Under the pieces are notes generated by a model that saw nothing but the letters and a program-made list of their open reading frames with translations, ran no database searches and was not told the DNA's origin. The translations under genes were made by a program, and so were the position numbers. This document shows positions 8,935 to 17,928 of a stretch of 64,000 bases of DNA, in pieces. Origin of the DNA: Streptomyces sp. WZ-12 (GTDB lineage Bacteria; Actinomycetota; Actinomycetes; Streptomycetales; Streptomycetaceae); assembly GCF_028898845.1 (NCBI RefSeq), contig NZ_CP118575.1, forward strand, positions 314,326 to 378,325, written 5' to 3'. The first letter of the stretch is position 1. Every line of letters begins with the position of its first letter.

Positions 8935-10008
8935 TTAAGCCGGGGATACGGTCTGCAGCTTCTGCGAGAGCTGCTGGATCTGCTCCGTGCCCATGTGGCG
9001 GCAGATCAGGTCCGCCATGGCGTCGACGTCCTGCCACGGCAGGCCCGAAACTGTATCGGCTGTCGCCGGCGTTGACGTCGGCTTCGGTGTTACGGGCGAA
9101 GCCGGGTCCCCGCCACGGTCGCTGCTGGGCGTTGTTGCTCGACGGCCTTGCTGGGGGGCGATCTGCTCGGTGATTACGGCGTTATCACCTGAGGCGCTCT
9201 CGGGCCTGGAGGCTGGAGTGATTACGCCGTAAACACTCGGCACCTGGGGCGGCGGGGCATCGCTGGAGGGCTTGCGCTTGCGTTCCTTGGCGTGGGAAGC
9301 CTCAGCGGCCCGCTTGTCTGCCTCAGCTCGTTGCTGTTGCGGCGGCAGCTTGCCCAGTCCTCGGACGTGTTCGACCTTCCGGTCGCCTGCTTCAAGGTCG
9401 GCCTGGAGGGCCGGGTCAAGGTGGAGGAGGGAGAGCCGCTGGGAGATGAACCCTTGGCTTATACCCAGACGTTGGGCGGCCTTGCGTTGCGAGCCGTAGA
9501 ACGTGACGAGCTTCTCCAGCGCGTTGGCTTCTTCGAGCTCGATCATGTTCTCGCGATGCACGTTGGCCACGAAGGCTGCTTCCAGCAGCTTCTCGTCCGA
9601 CGTGGCGAAGGCGTCATCGACGGTGTACTTGATCTCCGTCAGGCCGGCCTCGCCAGCAGCCGCGAAGCGTCGGTGCCCATCGACGACGACGTACTGCGCC
9701 CCGTCCTTCAGCTTGCCGGCTTGACCGGGCCGTTCGGCGAGGTAGGCGTCCACCGTGACGAGGCTGATCGCATTGACCAGGCCGACCTCAAGAATCGACT
9801 GCGCGAGGTCGGAGACGTCGCCGACCGTCTCACGCGGGTTGTCGGGGTTCTCACTGATCTGAGTCAGGGGGAGCCTCGCGGCCTTGGGTGCCGGCGCGCT
9901 TGTCGGTGCTTCTGTTGCCGCGGCGATGGCGGCACGGCGGGCGCTGACGGCTGGGGCGGCGTGGCTGAAGGAGGCGGAGGCGCCGAGCTTGGCGGCCTTG
10001 CTGCTCAT
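8935..10008 (-). CDS. parB: ParB-family partition protein
   Basis: 357 residues. The order is that of a ParB/Spo0J protein: the ENPDNPRE box at residues 53-60, the nuclease-like CTP-binding region with DGHRR at 110-114, the second arginine motif HRENM at 151-155, a helix-turn-helix at about 174-195 (KAAQRLGISQGFISQRL), then a low-complexity linker and a C-terminal dimerisation segment. It would bind parS and load onto the plasmid. Its start overlaps the stop of parA by four bases, so the pair is an operon transcribed leftward. Two copies of the local 19-bp palindrome lie inside its linker-coding region, so the protein reads VYGVITP and DNAVITE there. Confidence 0.9.
   Translation of the reverse strand: MSSKAAKLGASASFSHAAPAVSARRAAIAAATEAPTSAPAPKAARLPLTQISENPDNPRETVGDVSDLAQSILEVGLVNAISLVTVDAYLAERPGQAGKLKDGAQYVVVDGHRRFAAAGEAGLTEIKYTVDDAFATSDEKLLEAAFVANVHRENMIELEEANALEKLVTFYGSQRKAAQRLGISQGFISQRLSLLHLDPALQADLEAGDRKVEHVRGLGKLPPQQQRAEADKRAAEASHAKERKRKPSSDAPPPQVPSVYGVITPASRPESASGDNAVITEQIAPQQGRRATTPSSDRGGDPASPVTPKPTSTPATADTVSGLPWQDVDAMADLICRHMGTEQIQQLSQKLQTVSPA
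9170..9188. promoter_or_regulatory. parS-like palindrome site 2, inside parB
   Basis: GTGATTACGGCGTTATCAC, one mismatch from a perfect palindrome of the repeated core. It sits within the parB coding region, in the non-conserved linker. Confidence 0.65.
9218..9236. promoter_or_regulatory. parS-like palindrome site 3, inside parB
   Basis: GTGATTACGCCGTAAACAC, one mismatch from the core. It starts 48 bp from the start of site 2, also in the linker-coding part of parB. Confidence 0.65.
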
Positions 10009-11228
10009 GCGATCTCCCGGGCCAGGGCGCGGATGTTGGCGGCTTGTTCGCTGTTGGAAGCGTAGGCGAGGAGGGGTGTCTTGGTGCGGACGGCTTCGCG
10101 TTGTTCGCGTCGGTCGGGGATGACGGCGACGACGCGGGGGTCCCTTATGGCCTTCCAGGATGCGAGGGAGCTGGTGGCGATGTAGCCGCGGCGGGCGTCG
10201 TAAAGGTTGACGATGAGGCCGAGGTAGTCGAGTTCGATGTTCATGTCGGCGCGCATGTCCTCGATTTGGGAGACAAGGAGGCCGTAGGCGTCTGCGCTGC
10301 TGTCTTCGGCTTGGACGACGATGCCGACGCCGGACTGTCCGGGCTGTTCGCCGTCGCGACGGCGTCCGTAGTAGACGGCGGCGTCCATGCTGAGGCCGAG
10401 GCTGGGCGGGCAGTCGACGATGATGACGTCGTAGTCGCCTTCGATGGGGGAGAGGGCTCGTTCGAGGGCGGCTTCGCGGACTCGGACGCTGGAGAGTTTC
10501 ACGTCCAGGAGGAAGGCGTCTTGGCTTGCCGGCAGGAGGTCGAGGCGGTCGCCGAACTGGTCGCCGCTGACTCCGAGGATGAGGTCGCGGATGTCTCCGC
10601 GGTCCTTGTCGGCGGCCATGTGCTTGGAGAGCGTGTCGCCCTTCATGTCGAGGGGCTCGTGGCCGAGTTGCTTGGTGAGGTGGCCTTGCGGGTCGAAGTC
10701 CACCAGGAGCACGCGTATACCGTGGCCCGGCAGTTGTTCAAGGTCCAGTTCCGTGCCGGTCTCGGTCATCTGCTTGGAGGCGCGGACGGGGAAGAGGGCG
10801 TGGGGGTCCTCGGCGTAGGCCTGGGCCATGCCGGCTGCCGTGGCGGTCTTGCCGACGCCGCCCTTCTGGTTGCAGATGATCTTCCGCTTGGGAATGGTCG
10901 GGCGCTCAACGGCCGGAGCGGGGTTGGAGTCCAACCACAGTTGCACGGATTGCGCCAGACCTTGGATTCCGGATACGCCACGTGCGGTGGCGTCGGTGCG
11001 GAAGTCTTCCCACATGCCTTCCGGCAGCCAGGTGGAGAAGGACTCTGCGCCTGCGGTGTCGATGAGGGAGAGGTTGGAGCCGAGGCTGCGCCAGGCGGTG
11101 ATGCCTTCGGTGACCGCGTCTTGGAGGGCGATGCCTCGCTGGGCGACGCGGATTTTGAGGGCTTGCCATAGTGTGGCGGGGAGTTTAGATACGACCTTCT
11201 CGCGGTCGCTTTGCGGACTGCTCGTCAT
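10005..11228 (-). CDS. parA: ParA-family ATPase with N-terminal RHH-like segments
   Basis: 407 residues from ATG 11228; the frame is open 13 codons further upstream. The deviant Walker A KGGVGKTA lies at about residues 122-129, Walker A' at VDFDPQG and Walker B at IIVDCPPS. The first 100 residues contain two tandem strand-helix-helix segments (VVSKLPATLWQALKIRV and FSTWLPEGMWEDFRTDA) that look like ribbon-helix-helix DNA-binding motifs. In most autoregulating ParA proteins the N-terminal module is a helix-turn-helix instead. It would drive plasmid partition with ParB and probably repress its own operon through the upstream palindrome at 11307. Confidence 0.9.
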   Translation of the reverse strand: MTSSPQSDREKVVSKLPATLWQALKIRVAQRGIALQDAVTEGITAWRSLGSNLSLIDTAGAESFSTWLPEGMWEDFRTDATARGVSGIQGLAQSVQLWLDSNPAPAVERPTIPKRKIICNQKGGVGKTATAAGMAQAYAEDPHALFPVRASKQMTETGTELDLEQLPGHGIRVLLVDFDPQGHLTKQLGHEPLDMKGDTLSKHMAADKDRGDIRDLILGVSGDQFGDRLDLLPASQDAFLLDVKLSSVRVREAALERALSPIEGDYDVIIVDCPPSLGLSMDAAVYYGRRRDGEQPGQSGVGIVVQAEDSSADAYGLLVSQIEDMRADMNIELDYLGLIVNLYDARRGYIATSSLASWKAIRDPRVVAVIPDRREQREAVRTKTPLLAYASNSEQAANIRALAREIA

Positions 11229-11240
11229 AGAAGGAACCTT

Positions 11241-11279
11241 ACTAACGCGAGCGATCATTTCCAACACCAGGGCGTTAGT
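11241..11279. promoter_or_regulatory. inverted repeat in parA promoter region
   Basis: ACTAACGC at 11241-11248 and GCGTTAGT at 11272-11279 are exact inverted copies lying 13-51 bp upstream of the parA start. Each could be half of an operator bound by the N-terminal domain of ParA. The promoter hexamers are not clear. Confidence 0.45.
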
Positions 11280-11306
11280 GTCTACTCGAAGTAGCGTAGG
11301 GAATGG

Positions 11307-11325
11307 GTGATTACGCCGTAATCAC
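11307..11325. promoter_or_regulatory. parS-like palindrome site 4, upstream of parA
   Basis: A perfect copy of the core, GTGATTACGCCGTAATCAC, with one further matching base pair on each side. It lies 79 bp upstream of parA, where it could act both as parS and as an operator. Confidence 0.72.
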
Positions 11326-11470
11326 CATCCAACCTCCTGCACTGGGACGCTTCCTGACGCACCATCCGCTGACCCGCCGCAACGAAGATCGAGTGTCCTC
11401 ACCGATTGCCACGGTGTGCGTCAGCCCGTTGCGGTCAAACTCAGGAGTCAAGTGGACGACGAGGTGATGG
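11326..11470. other. short intergenic region, no gene assigned
   Basis: A minus-strand frame covers this stretch but it runs through the palindrome at 11307 and has no ribosome-binding site. No gene is called. Confidence 0.4.
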
Positions 11471-11872
11471 TCACGGTGACGGATCGGCTGTGTAGCCCCT
11501 GGCCAGGTAGGCCACCTCCACGGACGTGCCGACCAGGCCAACTCCCTTAAGGACAATAGCCATCAGCCGCGCCTCATTCAGCGAGAGGTGCTGCATCTCG
11601 CGCAGGGCTCGCAGCACGGGAACGAAGCTCGCGTCTTGGTGCGCAAGCCGAAGCCGAGCGGCCCCGTGCTGCGTCAGCGGAGCCTGCCTGACCTCTTCGG
11701 GAGCCGAGCCGGTAGTCGTCTCGCACCATGCGTTCGGGCAGCCTCGACACTGCCCTTCGACGCGCCAGCGCAACCGACCCTGGTCGACGAACTGACCGAC
11801 GTCGCGGGCAAGTTCACCTCCACAGCTCTCACACTGCGATGTAAGCGTCGCTCCCTGAGCAGCAGTGATCAT
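11471..11872 (-). CDS. hypothetical zinc-ribbon protein
   Basis: 133 residues from ATG 11872, chosen because a strong GGGGAG ribosome-binding site precedes it. The N-terminal half has two CxxC-type pairs (CESCGGE and CRGCPNAWC) that suggest a zinc ribbon. The C-terminal half (LREMQHLSLNEARLMAIVL) resembles the helical segment of ribosomal protein L7/L12-like folds. It lies upstream of parA in the same orientation, inside the partition island. Function unknown. Confidence 0.65.
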   Translation of the reverse strand: MITAAQGATLTSQCESCGGELARDVGQFVDQGRLRWRVEGQCRGCPNAWCETTTGSAPEEVRQAPLTQHGAARLRLAHQDASFVPVLRALREMQHLSLNEARLMAIVLKGVGLVGTSVEVAYLARGYTADPSP

Positions 11873-11967
11873 TAGTCTCCCCTGCGGCGTCGATCCGCCC
11901 GATCCTGCCGCACGCAGCGAGATCCGGCGACAGGGTTGCGCGGCGGCACGGACCCTCATCAGGAGCG

Positions 11968-12070
11968 TCATGCCTCGACTGATGTTGATGGTGCGGGCTC
12001 GTAGCACCGTTGGTCGCGCAGTGGGGCCCAGATGGCGTTCACGCGACGGCGAGTCAGGTCGAGGGCAACC
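11968..12070 (-). pseudogene. possible transposase 3' remnant
   Basis: A minus-strand frame ending in TGA at 11968 reads LDLTRRRVNAIWAPLRD, which looks like the C-terminal tail of an actinobacterial transposase. Upstream the frame degenerates. The family is not assigned and the call is weak. Confidence 0.28.
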
Positions 12071-12348
12071 GGGGTGTGGCGCCTAGGGAAGTCGCCGCCT
12101 CATCGAAAGCAGTCGAGCCTGGCTTCGGACACGGCAGCACGAGATAGGAGGAGCCTCCTTAGCCGGATCTGCCTCGGCCCCCGGCGTATTGCTCACAGAA
12201 CTCCACCGGCTCCTCGAAGTTGGTTGCTGTCAACGCCTGTGCTCATCGAGACAGCAGGGCCGATGCTGTAGCGATGACGCGTGTTCTCGTCCAGCCGCTC
12301 AGCCGACTCCATCAAGTCGAACGTCGTGGACAGGGCCGCAACACGGAA
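12071..12348. other. no gene recognised before the 53-bp palindrome
   Basis: About 280 bases with only short frames of unnatural composition. Confidence 0.4.
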
Positions 12349-12401
12349 CCTCTGCGGGGTCCGGGGTGATTACGGCGTAATCACCCCGGACCCCGCAGAG
12401 G
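12349..12401. promoter_or_regulatory. 53-bp perfect palindrome with parS-like core (site 5)
   Basis: Two 26-base arms, exactly complementary, around one central G at 12375. The centre is the repeated core GTGATTACGGCGTAATCAC (12366-12384). It would extrude as a cruciform or fold as a very stable hairpin, and could be the main parS site or a replication/termination structure. It lies 35 bp from the end of IS3-A copy 2. Confidence 0.75.
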
Positions 12402-12596
12402 CAGGTTCCACATCCTCTTCAGAGGGCGGTCGGGTTGAGGTTCCCCCGTCGTTCGGGAGGCGCTGATCAGCTGGTCAGGAGGGGTTGACGGGGTTTCAGG
12501 TTCGCTCGTTCGGCCGTTGCCTGCTCGGCGTAGTACTTCTCCTCGAATTCGATCGGGCTGGGGAAGCCGAGTCGTTCCTGGGTGCGGCGGGAGTTA

Positions 12597-13764
12597 CTGA
12601 CCTCGGCTCGTCAGGGTGATGTTGGGTCATCGAGGGTGAGGCCGGTTCCGGCGATGAAGCCGTCGAGGGTGTCGGGCCGGTACTGGAGGCGCTTGAGCCG
12701 GTTGCGGACGAGTGCCTCGAGGCGGTCCAGGGCCACGACGGCGAGGTTGGCCAGGCTGCGTTTGACGTGTGCCCACACCCACTCGACCGGGTTCAGATCG
12801 GGTGAGTAGGCCGGCAGCAGGAATACCGTCAGCCATTCCCGTTCGTCGATCAACTTCCGCATCCTGCGGGAGACATGCGTGTTCAGCCGGTCCCACACCA
12901 GGACGATCGGTGCCTTGACGAGCTGATGGGCGCCGTCGATCAGCGCGATGAAGTCGCGCTCGCTCATGCTGCGGCGCTTACCCTTGCCCGCCGGGTGGGC
13001 GATCAGCCGGTGGCACAGGCGGGTCCGCGAGCCGGGCCGCATGGCGACCAGCCCGGCCACCGACAGGCGTCCCGATCGTCGTCCGCTGACCGTCACAACC
13101 GGCGTCACACCGCGCCGGCCCCAGGTGCGTCCCCTGGGCGGCTTGCGGGTGAACCCGGCTTCGTCCTCGAAGCAGAGGTAGCCCCCGCAGGCCGCCCGGG
13201 CTCTTTTACCTCCGCCCAGGTCGCCTCCTTCCACACCTTCACGGCCTGCTCGTCGCGCTCGGCCACCCGCCGCGCGGGAACCTGCGGGGAGAAGCCGAGC
13301 CGGTGCATCAACCGGGTGGCACCCGAGACGCTGTAGGAGACGTGGAACTTCCTGCCGATCAGCGTGACCACTCGCGCCGCGGTCCACACCTGGTCCTCCA
13401 CCCACCCGTGCGCGGCCGGACCCTGGTCGAGATACACGGCGAGTTTCGCCAGGCAGCGTGGCGACAGCCGGCACCGGCCGCCACCGGGCCCTCGTGAACC
13501 AAGCGCATCGGCGCCGCCCTGACGCCACAGCTGCTGCCACTGATAGGCCGACTTCACGCTCACCCGCAGCCGCCGTGCGACCTCCGGCGGCTTGATCTTC
13601 TGCTCGAACAGCTCGACCGCCTGCATCCGTACAGCCTCGCGACGCTGACGTCCCGCAGCGGTAAGCCCGCCCCCATCTGCATATCTCACACACCACGAGA
13701 TACAGACAACGCGCCCGCCTCACCAGCGACTTCGCCAAAGATCACCCTGACGAGCCGAAGTCAG
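12597..13764 (-). mobile_element. IS630-family element, complete
   Basis: 1168 bp, flanked by a TA duplication (12595-12596 and 13765-13766), the hallmark of IS630/Tc1 insertion. The terminal inverted repeats are 24 bp with one mismatch; the left end begins CTGACCTCGGCTCGTCAGGG and the right end inverted begins CTGACTTCGGCTCGTCAGGG. It carries one transposase in two frames. Confidence 0.93.
12611..13689 (-). CDS. IS630-family transposase (two frames, -1 shift)
   Basis: The upstream frame begins at 13689 and supplies the N-terminal helix-turn-helix region (EVARRLRVSVKSAYQWQQ) and the segment up to WAEVKE. The downstream frame, -1 relative to it, supplies the DDE domain: FEDEAGF, WDRLNTH and YSPDLNPVEW. 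The frames meet at about 13210 over GGTAAAAGAG, a plausible A4G slippage site. Programmed frameshifting is known in IS630 elements, so this may be functional rather than broken. Confidence 0.85.
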
Positions 13765-14550
13765 TATAGAAGCCGTCTGTGTACTCGAAGAGCGCGAGGT
13801 TCGCCTCGGCACGTGTGGCGAAGACGCGGCCGCGCACGCACTCGGTCTTGATCAGCATCCACAGGTTCTCCGCGAGGGCGTTGTCGTGGCTGTCCCCGAC
13901 GGAGCCCATGGACGCGTCAACTCCTGCCCGCAGCAGGCGAGTTGTGAGCTTGATGGATGTGTACTGACAGCCGTGGTCGGCATGGTGGATGAGCTTGCCG
14001 GGCTCGACCTCGCGGGACGCGAGGGCGTACTCCAGCGTGGTCAGGACCAGGTCGGCGTCCGCGCGGGCGGAGGTCTCCCAGGCCACCACCCGGCGGGAGA
14101 ACGCGTCCCGGATCGCCGACAGCCACAGCGGGCCCTCGCCGGTCGAGATCATCGTCAGGTCGGTGACCCACAGCCGGTTCGGCGCCGGTGCGGTGAAGTC
14201 CCGGTTGACCAGGTCCGGGGCGAGTGTGGCCTTCGGATCCCGGCGCGTGAAGCCTGTGCGGCGCGGGCTGATGCCCGCCAGGTCGGCCTCGCGCATCAGG
14301 CGCTCGACCCGCTTGCGGCCCACGCGTGTGCCCTCGCGTTTCAGCACGGCATGCACGCGCGGAGAGCCGTAGATCCCGCCGGACTCGGTGTGGATCTCCT
14401 TGATCCGCTCGGTCAGCTCGACGTCGCGACGCCGCCGCTCGCACGGCTGCTTCTCGGCGCGGCGCCAGCGGTAGTAGGTGGAGGAGGCGATGTGCAGTTC
14501 CCGCAGGACGCACTCGACTCCCAGGTCAGGGTGCTCGTCGAGGAGCCCCG

Positions 14551-14859
14551 TCACCTGGGCCGGGTCGGGTCGAGTTGCGCCGCGAAAAAAGCCGGGGCCG
14601 TCCGCAGAACTTCGTTCGCGCGCTTGAGCTGGGCGTTCTCCTTGCGAAGCGCGGCGAGTTCGACGCGTTCGTCGCTGGTCAGCCGGTCGTCCCGCTCGCC
14701 GGCATCGGCCTCGGCCTGCCGGATCCAGCCGCGCAGGGCCTCGGGATGCACGCCGAGCTCGATGGCCAGTCGCTTGATCTGGGGCTTCGGGTCGGAGGTC
14801 CGGTACATCCGCACCGCACGCTCGCGCAACTCCAGCGAGTACTTCCTGGGGGCAGCCAT
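14551..14859 (-). CDS. IS3-A OrfA, copy 2
   Basis: 102 residues, the same as the other copies except for a Ser-to-Pro change (RTAPAFFAAQ), caused by G-rich variation just before the T-run slippage site. It keeps the N-terminal helix-turn-helix and the zipper. Confidence 0.9.
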   Translation of the reverse strand: MAAPRKYSLELRERAVRMYRTSDPKPQIKRLAIELGVHPEALRGWIRQAEADAGERDDRLTSDERVELAALRKENAQLKRANEVLRTAPAFFAAQLDPTRPR

Positions 14860-15089
14860 GGTCGATGTTCCTCTCATGAGAACCATCTGACCCTCTGTCA
14901 CCATCTTCCGCATCTCGGGGGAACCTCAATGGGGCAGGTCGGCTGCTCGGACTTGGGCGATCCAGCGCAGGTTGCGTCCGGTGTCAATGGCCACGAATTG
15001 GCCCCCGGTGGCGGTCAGCAGAACCCGTGCACTGGCGGACACAAGAATTCGCGGTCGCTGACCTGCACCGCTGACCTTCGACAATGAAG

Positions 15090-15509
15090 TTAGTCGACTG
15101 CGGGTTCGTGGCCTGGGCGGACTTTGTTGGTTGGCAAGGAAGCCCCGCAGTGTGGGCATCGAGGCGCCCGGTTCTGGACGTAGAGCCTGATAGTGCCGTA
15201 TGAGATCGAGGTCTCGTGCTCATCCATGAGCTTCACCCAGATGTCTCTGGGGCGGCTGTGACCGGATTCGATCATGGAGTCGATGAGGTGTTGGACGGGA
15301 TCGATGACGGTCGGTCGACGGGGCTGAGGTTTGCGGGGACGGGGTTCGAGGCCGTCAAGGGCGGCCCGGACGGTTCGCCAAGTGACGTTGTGCCGTCTGA
15401 CAGTGAGGATGTAGATGGCATCGCCCGGAGGTCTGACTCTCCGTCTGACTGACGCTTCGGCTGTCCTTTGCTGGAACCGTCGGGCCCGCCGGGCGATGCT
15501 GCTGCGCAC
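15090..15509 (-). CDS. IstA-like N-terminal domain plus zinc ribbon, copy 1
   Basis: 139 residues, identical to the frame at 30806-31225. The segment HNVTWRTVRAALDGLEPRPRK and IDPVQHLIDSMIE resembles the N-terminus of IS21 IstA (compare NVAWRTVRKALD at 58790). It ends with a CPHCGA zinc-ribbon half and a stop instead of the IstA catalytic core. It could be a stand-alone DNA-binding protein derived from a transposase, or simply a remnant. Confidence 0.5.
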   Translation of the reverse strand: MRSSIARRARRFQQRTAEASVRRRVRPPGDAIYILTVRRHNVTWRTVRAALDGLEPRPRKPQPRRPTVIDPVQHLIDSMIESGHSRPRDIWVKLMDEHETSISYGTIRLYVQNRAPRCPHCGASLPTNKVRPGHEPAVD

Positions 15510-15564
15510 GTGGCCGGTCGGGCGTCTGTGACTTCATAGGAGCCCGGCCAAAGGTCCCATCACT

Positions 15565-16277
15565 GAGCGTTTTCCATCCTCACTCTGGGCTGGTCAATTG
15601 GAGGGTGAGGACGGTCTGGACGAGTTTGGTGATCCGAGTGGTCGAGCACCGCAGTTTGCGAAGAAGGCGCCAGGTCTTGAGGGTTGCGATGGCCTGCTCG
15701 ACGAGCGCTCGGATCTTCGCGTGGGACCGGTTCACCGCCTTCTGGCCTGCGGAAAGGGTCTCCCATCGGCCCCAGTACGGGATGCGGATGGTGCCGCCGG
15801 CACCCCGGTAGCCTTTGTCTGCCAAGCACTTGATCCCGACCTCGGCCAAGGCGTCGACGATGCCGTGTTCACGGGCTGCGCGGACATCGTGGACAGCGCC
15901 AGGCAGCGCGGGTGAGGCCCACAGCAGCCGACCGAAGGGGTCAGCGAGGACCTGCACGTTCATCCCGTGTTTCTTGTGCTTGCCGGAGTAGAACGGGCGG
16001 TCCGCGGCAATGCGGTCGATCGGCAGGAGCGTGCCGTCCAGGATCAGATATGCCTTCACCGACGCGGTGCGCACCGCGTCGGTGAAGGCTGGGGGCGAGG
16101 ATGGTCAGGAGCTCGACAGTCTCGGTGACGTAGCGCGGTAGGCCGTCGTGGTTCCGACGCCGAACCCTGCCGCGAGCTGGGCATACGTGTGGCCCACTTT
16201 CAGGTGGGCGAGAGTGAGCAGGGCCTGGCGGCCAGCGCTCAGGCGCCGCCAACGCGAGCCGATTTCGTGGCGATGCC
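15565..16277 (-). mobile_element. IS5-B copy 3, truncated
   Basis: 713 bp of the 892-bp IS5-B element. The right end (GAGCGTTTTCC in outward reading) is intact at 15565. The left part is missing beyond 16277, where the ISAs1-like element begins. Confidence 0.88.
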
Positions 16278-17578
16278 AGGGTCTCGGCAAAGTCGTTCAG
16301 ATGAGGCCGAGCATGGTCAACGGGCGGGTGTGGTCGCGGGCGTTGGCGCGTAGGGTCCGGGCGATGTTGGCGGCTCCGGCCAGGCGGCAGGTGCTGGTGG
16401 CGAGGTTGCGGAGGGTGGCCATGGCGCGGGGGCCGTTGCCGGTGCGGATCTGTGAGCGGTCCTCGTCGAAGGTGACGTCCCGGACCCAGTGGAGGCGGTT
16501 CTCGATGCCCCAGTGCCCGCGGGCGTAGGCGCCGAGGTGGGCGGGGCCGGCCCGGTGCGCTTCCAGGCTGGTGATGCCGTAAACCGTTTCGGTGTGTTTC
16601 GGCTGTCCGTCGAGACGGCGGACGGTGCGCCGGATCCGGAACGCCTGGGCAGCGTAGGGGAAGTGGAGGCCTGCCGGGACGGTGAGGGCGAGGACGGCGC
16701 GGTGTTCGCGGCGGCCGTGGCCCCGGTTCAGCCGGGGACATCCGCCCAGGGCAGCGCGCTGAGCTGGGCGAACAGCCTCGGCTGGTTCTGCTTCACCGTC
16801 AGGACGTAGTCGGCGTTCTTGTCCTCGACGAGGTAGCGGGCGTGTTCGCGCTGGGTGTGCAGGGCGTCGGCGGTGATGACCTTCCCGGCCAGGCCAAGTG
16901 GGTCGAGCAGGGGTTGGAACCGGGTGATTTCGTTCGTCTTCCCGTCGACGTCGACCTGGGCGAGAACGATGCCGCTGTCGTGGTCGAGGGCGGCCATCAG
17001 GTGGGGCTGTCCGTCCCCGGTCTGCGCTCCGCGCAGGGTCTTGCCGTCCACCGCGACGGCCTGCCGCGTTGCCGCCCTGGGTGAAGCAGGGGTGTTCCGT
17101 TCGGCGAGCCATCCGCATACGGCCTGGTCAAACGCCTGCCCGTCCACCGCTTGCAGGGTCCGGCGGATGGTCGACTCGCTCGGCGCGATCCGCAGCCCGC
17201 CCGCCGGGCGGCAGCGCGCGTCCAAGGTCTCAAGAATGTGCTGGGGCAGGTCGGCTGCCCACTCGCCGATCGCGGACAGGGACCTCGCGCCGGCCAGGAC
17301 CGCGCACGCCGCGATCACCAGCACCACCACGAGCGCATGCCGCACCCCGCGCGAGGCGCGGGGATCCGGTATCCCTTCGAACCACTCCCGCAGCCCCGCC
17401 CCCGACGACGAACACCCCGCCCGGTGCAGCCTCTCCAGAGCGGGATGCAACGATGTCGTACAAGCGGGCATGGACGTCCCCTTCGATCACGTGAGCCTCA
17501 ACAACCCACATGATCACCGACCTTCATGCCAGCCCACCTGCACAAACACCCCTCAACCACAACTTTGCCGAAGCCCTG
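16277..17578 (-). mobile_element. ISAs1-like element
   Basis: 1302 bp between imperfect inverted repeats: CAGGGTCTCGGCAAAGTCG at 16277 and, inverted, CAGGGCTTCGGCAAAGTTG ending at 17578. It carries one transposase gene in two frames. No target duplication is seen, and IS5-B is truncated at its left edge, so an adjacent deletion probably accompanied or followed insertion. Confidence 0.75.
16297..17471 (-). pseudogene. ISAs1-family transposase, frameshifted
   Basis: The first frame, from ATG 17471, contains FEGIPDPRASRGVRH, the ISAs1 motif VAVDGKTLRG and the segment VITADALHTQ. The second frame, ending at 16297, holds the C-terminal ISAs1 motif GHWGIENRLHWVRDVTFDED and TLRNLA. They join at about 16735, after LPWADVP, where an indel has changed the frame. 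Otherwise the protein is full length. Confidence 0.85.
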
Positions 17579-17928
17579 ACCCACAAGTATTGACAATTCC
17601 TCCCGCGCCACCCTCCGGGCTTAGTCCGGATGGTGGGCGCGCGGCGCTTCGGAGATATGGCGGGTGGCTGTCCGACGTCTTGCCTACGTGGAGTGGAGTG
17701 GTTGCCGACAACGTATTCGTTGTCGGGCTCCGCGGTAGTCCGGGTACGCCGACGGTAGTAGACGCACCGGACCCGCACGCGTTCACCCGTTTGGGTCATC
17801 GGGATCGCCTGTATGGGCACGCAGGGGTTGCATGGAGCCACGGCTAGGCCGCAAGGCCCTCGAACAGGGCCCGCCACGTCTCAGCGCACCACCGGAGACG
17901 GAGCGGGCAGCACGGGAAGGCAGCCGCC
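17579..17928. other. intergenic region with one hairpin
   Basis: No supportable gene. The only structure noted is the hairpin at 17705-17726. Confidence 0.45.
17705..17726. terminator. hairpin, perfect 9-bp stem
   Basis: CCGACAACG and CGTTGTCGG around the loop TATT. There is no T-run after it, so termination is only one possibility. Confidence 0.4.

Larger units (their letters stand above)
12467..14554 (-). pseudogene. IS3-A OrfB, copy 2, interrupted
   Basis: DDE transposase identical in type to copy 1, starting at GTG 14554. Its last 43 or so codons (12467-12596) are separated from the rest by the IS630 insertion at the TA of the tyrosine codon region. Precise loss of the IS630 would restore the gene. 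Confidence 0.9.
12436..14928 (-). mobile_element. IS3-A copy 2, split by an IS630 element
   Basis: Both IS3-A ends are present and the total of 2493 bp equals 1323 + 1168 + 2, i.e. one complete IS3-A plus the IS630 element and its TA duplication. OrfA is intact. OrfB is broken after the codons for DGFY. The insertion is therefore younger than this IS3-A copy. Confidence 0.93.
14929..16277 (-). repeat. inverted duplicate of 30038-31386
   Basis: 1349 bases that are the reverse complement of 30038-31386 with no length difference. It contains most of IS5-B and its downstream flank including the small gene at 15090-15509. It abuts IS3-A copy 2 exactly as the other copy abuts IS3-A copy 4, so the duplicated unit extends into IS3-A. 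Confidence 0.9.

Noticed and set aside
11311..11556. 81-residue minus-strand frame near parA
   Set aside because: It overlaps the better-supported gene at 11471-11872 and the parS-like palindrome, without a start signal.
12349..12401. Rho-independent terminator
   Set aside because: No gene ends just before it on either strand and no T-run follows; the shared core links it to the par sites instead.
14929..16277. Composite transposon made of inverted IS3-A copies 2 and 4
   Set aside because: The IS3-A copies are inverted, but the duplicated flank extends beyond them and there is no target duplication, so segmental duplication explains the layout better.
17524..17877. 117-residue minus-strand frame
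   Set aside because: It runs through the end of the ISAs1-like element and a hairpin and has no ribosome-binding site; a shorter gene starting near 17800 cannot be excluded.
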